A stretch of 64,000 bases of DNA, from NCBI GenBank assembly GCA_030386875.1, contig CM059566.1, positions 44,738,068 through 44,802,067 on the forward strand, given 5' to 3'. The notes beneath the pieces are model-generated. The model ran no database searches, was not told the origin of the DNA, and worked only from the letters and a program-made list of their open reading frames with translations. The stretch comes from Morinoia aosen (lineage: Eukaryota; Arthropoda; Malacostraca; Amphipoda; Talitridae). Shown here piece by piece: positions 26,383 to 35,559 of this stretch (positions are counted from its first letter, which is position 1; each line of letters begins with the position of its first letter). The translations under genes were made by a program, and so were the position numbers.

Positions 26383-26655
26383 AATGTTAGTGGGCATTGG
26401 GTGAGCTAAAGGGCGAATCATAAAAAGCAAATTAAAGACTCGAATGTGAGTTGATATTCGCTAAGCTGTAAGCGAAAAGAAGGTTTGAATGTTAGTGGGC
26501 ATTGGGTGAGCTAAAGGCGAAGCATCAAAATCAATTTAAAGTTGAAATATGAGTGGGTATTCGTTAAGCTAAAGGCGAGTTAAAGGTACGAACGTGAGTG
26601 GGTGTTGGGTGAGCAAAATGCGGTGATTCGAATGTGAGTGGACATCCCTAGCGGT
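26383..26655. repeat. degenerate tandem repeat after the LINE
   Basis: Units built on GAATGTGAGTGGGCATTGGG then TGAGCTAAAGGCGAA recur about five times with a variable spacer. The copies at 26385 and 26485 are nearly identical over 35 bases. No coding potential is seen. Confidence 0.7.
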
Positions 26656-27159
26656 GTGCTAATGACTAATGTGAATTTAATGGATATCGCTAGCTGCAAG
26701 AATTTGATTTTTCAAAGCCTGAAGTTTGCAGAGCCCGGAATAAAAGCGCATCAATGTCTTGCAGAATTGCGGGGCTTCTCGTGGAGTCGCATGCAATCGT
26801 TAGCGTACGCCTCGTAACGATGTTTTATAACGATGAAATGCAAAATGTATCACAGCTTGAGAGCTAAGAGCTTATATCAATGTGAAAGTTTAGGAAAAAG
26901 CTTAAGTAACACAATATAATCTCATCGTTTGAACGGTAGCTAGTACTCAGCGGAAAAAAAGATCAGTCGTTGAGATTAATATTTTAAAATCCTCAAATTT
27001 TTGTCTACAGTATTCATAGATTAAGTAGTAGTTTAGAGTCGAAGATATAATCATAAATTCATATAGTTGTAGAAATAAACTTAGCTTAGAAAAAATTAAA
27101 CGAACCTATTACCTAACCAAGAGAAATACAGCGATTTTCAGAGCTAGGTATTAGTACAG

Positions 27160-27233
27160 TCTATACCATAATAAGAGTCGCGTCCGTCTGTCTGTCCGAA
27201 GTCAGCCGGAAGTGTGTGATGAGCGTATCTGTG
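27160..27233 (+). mobile_element. Helitron-like 5' terminus (copy 1)
   Basis: The sequence starts TCTATACCATAATAAGAG and continues GTCGCGTCCGTCTGTCTGTC, the arthropod-type Helitron leader, then GATGAGCGTATCTGTG. The start resembles those at 28232 and 38632. After CTGTG the sequence leaves the Helitron and enters the LTR-like segment; the Helitron match resumes at 27880 with CTGTGATACAAG. Confidence 0.6.
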
Positions 27234-27359
27234 TGTTAGGCTATCGCCAAGATAAGTCGACTGATGCTTCTGTTCTACGGAGGGAAGATAATTCTTCTCG
27301 CAAATGGCTGAGCTCGCGTATCACAGATACTTGTGAAACATACTTCCGTCACGAACTTC

Positions 27360-27535
27360 AAAAGTTCATTAGCTTGATTTAGTTCAGCTCAAATTTCGAA
27401 GCCTGTTATATCAGCTCGAAAATTTCAAACCTTGATTTAGTTCAGCTCAAATTTGAACCTTGTTTTGACAGCTCAAAATATCAACGCTTGAAATCATCTC
27501 GAAATCTCCAAAGCTCGTAATCAGCTCGAAAACCT
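27360..27535. repeat. degenerate CAGCTCRAAATTT repeats
   Basis: CAGCTCAAATTT / CAGCTCGAAAATTT motifs recur about seven times with irregular spacing inside the LTR-like segment. No coding potential is seen. Confidence 0.5.
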
Positions 27536-27838
27536 AAAGAAAATTAGAAATTATCGCCGAACCGAAGAACTGTATTGGAAAACCCTTCCCTTAAAATAAA
27601 TAACCATTCAGCAACTGACTTCTCTCTTCTTCCTGAAGTATCAGGAAGATTCCTCACGACTAACAAGCCTCAGAAAACGGCCCTCAGAAATCCCTAAGGT
27701 AGGGACAAAATCAAAAAGTGGCATCCAAGAAGGACCAACCCAAAAATATCTATCAACCGGCATCCGAATAAGGATTTGCCTATAAAATACTAACAACTGG
27801 CGCCCAAGAAAAGGTACGCCGCCTAACTATTTAACAAT

Positions 27839-27856
27839 TGGCGCCCGAACAGGGAC
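27839..27856 (+). other. primer-binding site complementary to tRNA-Lys 3' end
   Basis: All 18 bases (TGGCGCCCGAACAGGGAC) match the classical tRNA-Lys3 primer-binding site used by some retroviruses and LTR retrotransposons. The TGG pairs with the CCA tail, which eukaryotic tRNA genes do not encode, so this is not simply an antisense tRNA gene fragment. Confidence 0.7.
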
Positions 27857-28231
27857 TCGCCTTACAAAATACTTTAACTCTGTGATACAAGCTCGGCCTT
27901 ATCAACTCTCGAGAGATCGAATTTTTTTATTTCTTATGGCTTTTATTTTATTTTGCCTTCTTCTATTTTCAAATAAAGGGGGGTGGACCAGTATCCCTTA
28001 TTAGCACCAGCTTCCGCAGCGATGCAGCTCTTCGTCGGGCCAGCAATTTCTGTCGTTGTTTCGGAATCCACCGCTGTGAGGAAATAGATGGCACTCGGAT
28101 TGTCTTATTTCCAGCGAGTTGCTGGTCGGTTGTACGCATTCCGCCAATCGAGGCTTCATTTTAAAAGTCTATAATGTGTGGCCAGTTGTGTTCGAACGAC
28201 ACACCGTGTCGTACGAACAGCTCTCCCCTCA

Positions 28232-28340
28232 TCTATCTCCTATATTATAAAAGGAGCCGCGTCCGTCCGTCTGTGTGTCACACCCACCAGCCTGCAGTTT
28301 AAGATGAGCGTATCTGTGATACAAGCTTCATCAACTCCAC
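28232..28340 (+). mobile_element. Helitron-like 5' terminus (copy 2)
   Basis: TCTCCTATATTATAAAAGGA is followed by GCCGCGTCCGTCCGTCTGTG, GATGAGCGTATCTGTGATAC and AAGCTTCATCAACTC. The leader and the GTATCTGTGATAC block match copy 1. No helicase ORF follows, and the 3' hairpin/CTRR end was not located. A foldback element begins 245 bp downstream. Confidence 0.6.
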
Positions 28341-28584
28341 AATTTTCGGTGCCCTAACCTAGCAGAGTGGGAGTCGGAATGAATATCACGTGTATTGGTA
28401 GGTTAGATTGGGTTGAATAGAATATCAGCGGTTGAGACTCAGGAAAGTATAGGAAAGCCATAGAATAGCATGGGAAATCATGGGAAAGCCCTGTTGAAGT
28501 TCAGTTGGTTCTATATCTAATCCTGTCATGTTTTTGACGGGCCGGGCCGTATGCACTCGTTGTTTTAACTGGCGTACGGAGACA

Positions 28585-29455
28585 CTACAGCTTTTTAACG
28601 TTAATTTAAAAAAGCTCAAGTATAATTTAAAAAATGATCAAGTTTAATTTAAAAAGTCTCAAACAGGCTATATTTAATTAAACAAAGATGAATTTCAGTT
28701 TTGAAAAGCTTATGTTTCTAAAATTTCATACCTATGTAATAATAATATAAGTAAAGTTTATTTCTGAGAACGCATATTTATTTAAAAGTACTGGCACTGA
28801 AAATAGAGTTAATCGAATGTCAGACAAACCAAGCTGCTGTGATTTTGTGCTCAATTTGACATTCAAGTTTTGCCTATGAATCATTTGCTTAACAGATCAT
28901 CGGAACTTTTATCTATTGACAAAAATGATGCGAATAAAGTTTATGTAATAGGTAACTGTGTGACAATTAGCAAACTACACTGACTGAAAAGTTGAAGCTC
29001 AGTAATGTTCAACTTTTCAGTCAGTGCAGTTTTCTAATTGTCACACAGTTTCTCATTACATGAAGTTTATTCGCATCAATTTTGTCAATAGATATAAGTA
29101 CCGATGATCTGTTTAGCAAATGATTCATAGGTAAAACTTGAATGTCAAATTGAGCACAAAATCACAGGAGCTTGGTTTGTCTGACATTCGATTAACTCTA
29201 TTTTCAGTGCCAGGACTTTTAAGTAAATATGCATTCTGATAAATAAACTTTACTTATATTATTATTACATTGGTATGAAATTTTAGAAACATAAGCATTT
29301 AAAAATTGAACTTGATATTTTTTATATATAGCCTACTTGAGACTTTTAAGTTAAGCTTGATCTTTTTTAAATTGAACTTGAGCTTTTTTAAATTGAACTT
29401 GAGCTTCTTTACATTGAACTTGAGCTTTTTATAAATTAAAGTTAATAAGCTGTAG
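28585..29455. mobile_element. foldback element, ~400-bp inverted arms
   Basis: The left arm (28585-~29000) and right arm (~29010-29455) are reverse complements over almost their full length with a tiny centre. CTACAGCTTTTTAACGTTAA at the left pairs with TTAATAAGCTGTAG at the right, and both arms carry ACTGTGTGACAATTAG near the centre. The distal part of each arm is a ~20-bp tandem repeat (TTGAACTTGAGCTTTTTTAA), as in Drosophila FB-type elements. There is no internal ORF. The RNA would form a very long hairpin. Confidence 0.85.
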
Positions 29456-29461
29456 AAGCCC

Positions 29462-29600
29462 AGGAGTCAGATGATTCAAGTAATTCCTGGCGCCTTCAAT
29501 AACGGGAGTTGCGCTAAGCCAGACGTGATGCATAATGGCCGTGGCTGCCAGCAGCTGCAGCAGCGCGTCGGTCAGTCCAGTGGCTTCGTCACGACGTTTT
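29462..29600 (-). CDS. candidate exon, unrecognised (GC-rich island)
   Basis: This GC-rich island beside the foldback element is open on the minus strand with a helical-looking peptide (TDALLQLLAATAIMHHVWLS). The plus strand is also open here over about 60 codons (ending ...NELVLISST), so the strand is uncertain. No good donor was found. I do not recognise the sequence. Confidence 0.22.
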
Positions 29601-30093
29601 TAGTGCACAAAAATGAGCTGGTTCTCATCTCGTCAACTTGATGTCTTGCTCATATACGCAAGATACTGAAAATTTGAAGGCTGGTGCATTAATATCCTGC
29701 GAGAAGTTTTGCTAGACGCTCAAATTATTTCCGCTAGCAGACAAGCAAACTCTAGTGGGAACCAAAAACCCGGTTTGCGATATGTACGTAAAATTTAGTT
29801 CTGTGATGCTTTAATTATACGTACGTGCCTATCAATCTTATTTGACGAGCAATAAAGTACATTAGTCATCCATGACTCATTAATCGTGTTTGATCACGTA
29901 CGAAGTACTTCAGTCATTCATGACTCATATTCAAGTAACTCGCTGCATTAAATTGACATGGGATTTGACTTGGGAGATTTTACATCTACATTTGACAACC
30001 ATGGAGCAACTTGAGCAGTGATACGCTTGAAATGCATCCTTGACTTTCATTATGTACCCTCCTTTTCAACTGGAAATTGATCATGAATATTAG

Positions 30094-30144
30094 GGCTTGC
30101 GAGGGAGGCTCAGAGTCAGAGGAGGATTATGCAGATTATGACAG
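30094..30144 (+). CDS. candidate exon upstream of the 43-bp minisatellite
   Basis: Fifty-one bases lie between an acceptor-like AATATTAG and the very strong donor GACAG|GTGAGT. In the frame that stays open into the exon at 31890 it reads LAREAQSQRRIMQIMT. Another frame gives an acidic ACEGGSESEEDYADYD. The intron it would open (30145-31889) consists almost entirely of the 43-bp array. The product is unknown; the donor is the strongest argument. Confidence 0.4.
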
Positions 30145-30159
30145 GTGAGTGATGGCCTC

Positions 30160-31845
30160 GGCGGCATTGAGTTACTGGATGCCTGCACTGCCTCTGTGCC
30201 TTCACTGCCTCTGTGCTGGTGTGCCATCACTGCAGCTGTGCTGGTGTGCCTTCACTGCCTCTGCTGGTGAGCCTTCACTGCTTCTGTGCCTTCACTGCCT
30301 GCTCAGGTGGTGCTGGTGTGCCTTCACTGCCTCTGTGCAGCTGTGCTGGTGTGTCTCAAACGCCTTTATTGCTCCTGTGTAGCTGGTGCTGGGGTGTCTC
30401 AAACGCCTTTATTGCTCCCGTGTAGCTAGTGCTGGTGTGTCTCAAACGCCTTTATTGCTCCTGTGCAGCTGGTGCTGGTGTGTCTCAAACGCCTTTATTG
30501 CTCCTGTGTAGCTGGTGCTGGTGTGTCTCAAACGCCTTTATTGCTCCTGTGCAGCTGGTGCTCGTGTGTCTTAAACGCCTTTATTGCTCCTGTGTAGCTG
30601 GTGCTGGTGTGTCTCAAACGCCTTTATTGCTCCTGTGTAGCTGGTGCTGGTGTGTCTCAAACGCCTTTATTGCTCCTGTGTAGCTGGTGCTGGTGTGTCT
30701 CAAACGCCTTTATTGCTCCTGTGTAGCTGGTGCTGGTGTGTCTCAAACGCCTTTATTGCTCCTGTGTAGCTTGTGCTGGTGTGTCTCAAACGCCTTTATT
30801 GCTCCTGTGTAGCTGGTGCTGGTGTGTCTCAAACGCCTTTATTGCTCCTGTGTAGCTGGTGCTGGTGTGTCTCAAACGCCTTTATTGCTCCTGTGTAGCT
30901 GGTGCTGGTGTGTCTCAAACGCCTTTATTGCTCCTGTGCAGCTGGTGCTGGTGTGTCTTAAACGCCTTTATAACTCCTGTGCAGCTGGTGCTGGTGTGTC
31001 TCAAACGCCTTTATTGCTCCTGTGTAGCTGGTGCTGGTGTGTCTCAAACGCCTTTATTGCTCCTGTGCAGATGGTGCTGGTGTGTCTCAAACGCCTTTCT
31101 TGCTCCTGTACAGCTGGTGCTGGTGTGTCTCAAACGCCTTTATTACTCCTGTGCGGCTGGTGCTGGTGTGTCTCAAACGCCTTTATTGCTCCTGTGTAGC
31201 TGGTGCTGGTGTGTCTCAAACACCTTTATTGCTCCTGTGCAGCTGGTGCTGGTGTGTCTCAAACGCCTTTATTACTCCTGTGCAGCTGGTGCTGGTGTGT
31301 CTCAAACGCCTTTATTGCTCCTGTGCAGCTGGTGCTGGTGTGTCTCAAACGCCTTTATTGCTCCTGTGCAGCTGGTGCTGGTGTGTCTCAAACGCCTTTA
31401 TTACTCCTGTGCAGCTGGTGCTGGTGTGTCTCAAACGCCTTTATTGCTCCTGTGCAGCTGGTGCTGGTGTGTCTCAAACGCCTTTATTGCTCCTGTGTAG
31501 CTGGTGCTGGTGTGTCTCAAACGCCTTTATTGCTCCTGTGCAGCTGGTGCTGGTGTGTCTCAAACGCCTTCATTGCTCCTGTGCAGCTGGTGCTGGTTTG
31601 TCTCAAACGCCTTTATTGCTCCTGTGCAGCTGGTGCTGGTGTGTCTCAAACGCCTTTATTGCTCCTGTGCAGCTGGTGCTGGTTTGTCTCAAACGCCTTT
31701 ATTGCTCCTGTGCAGCTGGTGCTGGTGTGCCTCAAACGCCTTTATTGCTCCTGTGCAGCTGGTGCTGGTGTGTCTCAAACGCCTTTATTGCTCCAGCGCA
31801 GCTGGTGCTGGTGTGTCTCAAACGCCTTTATTGCTCTTCCGTCGG
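30160..31845. repeat. 43-bp minisatellite, about 35 regular copies with a degenerate start
   Basis: From about 30315 the unit is CAGCTGGTGCTGGTGTGTCT then CAAACGCCTTTATTGCTCCT plus GTG; 30160-30315 is an irregular precursor. Each unit has a pyrimidine-rich stretch ending in CAG or TAG, acceptor-like on the plus strand. Because 43 is one more than a multiple of three, long frames open in all three plus frames; they are a by-product of the repeat, not genes. Confidence 0.95.
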
Positions 31846-31889
31846 TGGTGCTACAAAGTGCTAAGGATGACTTCTCCTGCGCTCCACAG

Positions 31890-31987
31890 TTGATGAAACA
31901 GTTAACGCTTACATCAACCGTGTTCACCTCGCTACGCTGCACCCCGTTTATGACAGTTTCAAGTCTCCGTGTGAAGCGCTCAACTGA
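31890..31987 (+). CDS. candidate terminal exon downstream of the 43-bp minisatellite
   Basis: An excellent acceptor (ACTTCTCCTGCGCTCCACAG) precedes two bases and 31 codons (DETVNAYINRVHLATLHPVY, DSFKSP..) ending at TGA. Spliced to 30094-30144 the frame stays open. The peptide looks protein-like, but I cannot name the family. Confidence 0.4.
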
Positions 31988-32456
31988 CCTGCCATCTGAT
32001 TATGATGAATAACTATCTTCAAATAAAATAGCAAGGATAGTCACTAGACATTATTTCTTAGCAAGTATACATTATTTCAAAAAACAAAATAGACATCATT
32101 TCTTAGCAAATTTAATATGTCAGGACAACTAAAAATCTCCAGTAAAGATGAACGTTTCGACCTCATGGGTCATATCCAGCATCATCTTCAACGCACAGTG
32201 CATATATATTTTGAAAAGGGACTATCCTTGCTATTTTATTTTTACATAGACTTTGCAAACGGCAAAACATTGACGTGAAAAATTCCTATCTTCAATTGTT
32301 TGTTCGGCGTAATGGCGTTCCCTCCCATTACTATTGCCTGCGTGAGATCTATTAGAGTTATGGGGCTCGGTGAAATTATTTCAAATTTTAGGTGAGTGCC
32401 TCAATTGCGCTGAAATATGCACCTTAAGTGCACTTAGTCTTCATTTGCTCCTCTAG

Positions 32457-32520
32457 CACGCCGGTCTTGTTTGGCTGGACTGCACAGCGGGGCTCTGGCG
32501 CTTATGGGGATGTGGATTCG
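32457..32520 (+). CDS. candidate exon upstream of the 42-bp minisatellite
   Basis: It lies between a very strong acceptor (CTTCATTTGCTCCTCTAG) and donor TTCG|GTAAAT. One frame reads TPVLFGWTAQRGSGAYGDVD, another HAGLVWLDCTAGLW. The donor sequence GTAAATTCA is itself the start of the adjoining 42-bp repeat unit. Confidence 0.35.
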
Positions 32521-33105
32521 GTAAATTCACATCGGTAATGTGGATTTAGTAACGTAAATTCAGTAAATCCACATCAGTAATATGAATTTAGTAACGTAAA
32601 TTCAGTAAATCCACATCAGTAATATGAATTTAGTAACGTAAATTCAGTAAATCCACATCAGTGATATGAATTTAGTAACGTAAATTCAGTAAATCCACAT
32701 CAGTAATATGAATTTAGTAACGTAAATTCAGTAAATCCACATCAGTAATATGAATTTAGTAACGTAAATTCAGTAAATCCACATCGGTAAAGTGGATTTA
32801 GTAAAGTAAATTCAGTAAATTCACATCGGTAAAGTGCATTTAGTAACGTAAGTTCAGTAAATCCACATCAGTAATATGAATTTAGTAACGTAAATTCAGT
32901 AAATTCACATCGGTAAAGTGGATTTAGTAAAGTAAATTCAGTAAATTCACATCGGTAAAGTGCATTTAGTAACGTAAATTCAGTAAATCCACATCAGTGA
33001 TATGAATTTAGTAACGTCAATTCAGTAAATCCACATCGGTAATGTGGAGTCAGTAAATCTACGTCAGTAATTTGGATTCAGTAAATACACATCAGTAATG
33101 GGGAT
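32513..33105. repeat. 42-bp minisatellite, about 14 copies
   Basis: The unit is GTAAATTCAGTAAATCCACA then TCAGTAATATGAATTTAGTA plus AC, with a GTGGATTTAGTAAA variant. It begins exactly at the putative donor of the exon 32457-32520. Confidence 0.95.
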
Positions 33106-33131
33106 TTTTTTTGGTGACTGCGCCGGAACAG

Positions 33132-33224
33132 CTGAAGTGTTTCGCAGTCGCATGGACCACCCACTGTGTGAAGGTACGCAAGTTCGCTGCATTTTGATGA
33201 GTCGAGATTTGATCAAATTTATGG
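33132..33224 (+). CDS. candidate exon downstream of the 42-bp minisatellite
   Basis: An acceptor (GCGCCGGAACAG with a T8 tract upstream) and the strong donor ATGG|GTGAGT bound 93 bases. One frame is open throughout (EVFRSRMDHPLCEGTQVRCI then LMSRDLIKFM). The frame continuing TPVLFG... from 32457-32520 reads LKCFAVAWTTHCVKV and stops at 33195-33197. Which frame is used cannot be decided by eye. No family recognised. Confidence 0.35.
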
Positions 33225-34365
33225 GTGAGTAGCTGCTGTTCTTTCTCATTTATTTTGCAGCTGTGTGATCTTTTGCTCCATCATGCATTTTTCTGTCATA
33301 AAACGAAGGATACATTAGAAAGTCAAATTGTTGGAATATCGGCTTGGATCATATTCTCATAATCCCGATAGTCAGTGCATGAGTCACTAAACAAAAAACA
33401 AGAAAAAAAACATAAAATGACGACCATACTCGCCACGGCCGAGTGTGAGACGCCTCTCATCAAACGCTATGCAAATTTAACCGACTTGGCACGGACTGAT
33501 AACGAATGCATCTGAACGCGCCACGAGGTGCGTGAGGGCTGCACAGAGTGAGCTCACTTATACTTTACTTTGCATGTGCAACTTCTCTGCTGATTGCAGC
33601 ACATATAAAAGCACCGGTGGAAGAGGTTCGAAAAGGAAAATTGAGCATGAAATTTACTCATGTCTTGTTTAGGTTAAGAATCTTAATAATCATTTTTACA
33701 GGACATCTATAATAATGGAGCGACCGATGGAGATGTTTTTACGGCTGTCAACTATAGTTGTCGAACCAAATGTGCTATTCGTGCCAGCATTTTTTGCTAG
33801 CCATAATCACCAGAGATGCTGCACTTACTCCGGTACAAACACCGCTGTCACCGCACTGGGTCGAAGCTCTTTCTTCCCTTAAGGTTAACTTTTGCGACCA
33901 GAAGAAAACGTGAAAGCCCACAGCTGGGGAATTTGATTACCAAAACAGCAAAACTGGATTTACTCAAAATTTTTTAACACTAATGATACCATGGAAAATA
34001 TAGATGCTGCCAACTCCATACACTGAGCGCTCACTACGTAATGCATTTGAAAGCATTCACCTGTGTAATCAGCCTATACCAACCCTAGCAAATTTGCATA
34101 ACATTTGCTCGAGTGCGTCCCATGCTCCAGTGAACCAAGCATGTGGGTCTACTTCTTGTTTTGGCGCACCATCGCCTTCTTCAGTGATGAAGAAATGGTC
34201 AAGAAATTTTTTCAGTTGTCAATGTGAGTTTTCTAATGTGAGCTGCAACATTTATTTCTGCATTAATAAGATTTCCGTGGTTATTTACAGTTTATGTATC
34301 AACTGTTTGGAATAGTAATGTTTTCTTTTTTTCTTTTTGTTGGTCGGAGTAACGTGCTGTCTGCA

Positions 34366-34680
34366 GAGTGGGTACGGGCACGTACTCGAATGGAACGTAC
34401 TACAGACATTACTGGTACTGCATGGGGTACTGGAGCTGGGCATACTTTGATACCGTATTGATGCCACAGGCATTACAGACACCACCGGCTGTACAGATAC
34501 CACAGGTGGAACAAGTACCACTGCGGTACAGGTATTCCAGGAGGTACAGGCTCCACAAATTGTACAGGCATCACGGGTGGTACCTGTACCACCAGTGGTA
34601 CCTGTACAGCCGGTTGCATCAATACCTCTTGTGGTACAGGAACAACAGGTGGAACAAGTATCACAATTGCTATATAGCAT
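34366..34680. repeat. degenerate ~15-bp repeat
   Basis: GGTACCTGTACCACCAG and similar blocks recur. Because the unit is a multiple of three and lacks stops, both strands stay open (VPVPPVVPV-like); this is taken as repeat-driven, not coding. Confidence 0.8.
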
Positions 34681-34801
34681 CAGTGATACCTGGCACTGGA
34701 GCAACTCCACCACACTGGATATCCAGTACCAGAGGGACTGTGCCACTGTAGACCCCACATTGCAGCCAGCGCTGCAACAGAGCGGTGTGCACTGCACATC
34801 A

Positions 34802-34838
34802 GTGCGGCACTGGTGTGCAGTACACACCAGTGCCGCAC
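34802..34838. other. perfect 16-bp stem hairpin
   Basis: GTGCGGCACTGGTGTG, a 5-base loop, then CACACCAGTGCCGCAC. It lies between the ~15-bp array and the candidate exon at 34874. Confidence 0.7.
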
Positions 34839-34873
34839 CGAGCTCTAATTCCACTTCTTTACTTACATAAATC

Positions 34874-34910
34874 ACACCCGTACTCGCGGCCAGCGCAGTG
34901 TAACTGTCCA
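34874..34910 (-). CDS. candidate short exon near the ~15-bp repeat
   Basis: On the minus strand YTALAASTGVIY is followed by the consensus donor TAT|GTAAGT, with an AG (CATGGACAG) upstream. The ~15-bp array lies about 170 bp downstream in the putative intron. It is short and unrecognised. Confidence 0.25.
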
Positions 34911-35069
34911 TGTGTGTACTTTTGCTGAAGTCTTGAGTAGCGCGAAGTCGTTCCTGAGTTGCTGCTAATTTTGTTCTCTATGGTTTATGGTCGTGCAGTT
35001 GCCAGTCGAATATGGTAGTGATTTTGGTCGTTTTAGTGGGGAGCGAGTGGGGAATTATAAACTCCTTGT

Positions 35070-35400
35070 GACGCTCCCAGGGGGAAAATGTGAGGTCCTG
35101 AGCTGAGAGTTAGGAAGGCCTTCTTTTTGTTGAAATTAAATACTTTTCGTTTTGTTAAGGACCATCTTTTTCGGTTCACTGCTGTTCTGCTTTTCAGCAC
35201 CTCTGACTTTCTTCTTCAAGTTTTATCTTGCATCATAACCTTCCTTCTTATCTTACTGTTTCTATGCTCAGGGGATCCTTTGCCGGAACACCTTTTGTGC
35301 ATAGATTCCACGATCCCCTACCTCCATGCTAAATGGTGCTTTCGTTCTTCCTCTCTTTGAACATCTTTGTTGTGGTAAAGGGAGGCCCAAACGAATTTAT
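35070..35400 (+). repeat. family A, copy 9 (long subtype)
   Basis: GCTCCCAGGGGGAAAATGTG is followed by the full body. The internal block reads GGGGATCCTTTGCCGGAACA before CCTTTTGTGCATAG. Confidence 0.8.
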
Positions 35401-35559
35401 TAGCAATCGATCAAAACTCCATCTGATGCTTTGGGTCTTATGATGCTTGCCGTTGTTCGTTTGATATGGTGGAAATGGCATTGCTTGATAGGATACAGAG
35501 TCGGCGTTGCTTGACGGGATATAGTGTTGAGTTGCACTGGCTGAACAACACTGATTAAA

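Larger units (their letters stand above)
27234..27879 (+). mobile_element. LTR-retrotransposon leader-like insertion with tandem primer-binding-site units
   Basis: This 646-bp segment is bracketed by CTGTG (27229-27233 and 27880-27884), where the related Helitron at 28232 reads straight through (GTATCTGTGATACAAGC). It therefore looks like an insertion with a 5-bp target duplication. It begins TGTTAGG. Its right end carries four units about 40 bp apart, starting TGGCATCC, CGGCATCC, TGGCGCCC and TGGCGCCC (27719, 27758, 27798, 27839). The last unit contains TGGCGCCCGAACAGGGAC, the 18-base complement of a tRNA-Lys3 3' end including its CCA. An LTR would be expected to end just left of the first unit. 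No second LTR and no gag or pol is visible. Confidence 0.5.

Noticed and set aside
30859..32012. Long overlapping plus-strand ORFs (up to 277 codons) with LVCLKRLYCSC / SQTPLLLL repeats
   Set aside because: They follow automatically from a 43-bp unit without stops; the same peptide appears in all three frames and no independent coding signal exists.
34285..34911. Overlapping ORFs on both strands with VPPV- and GTTGT-like repeats
   Set aside because: Open frames on both strands of a ~15-bp GGTACC-rich repeat; no domain recognised.
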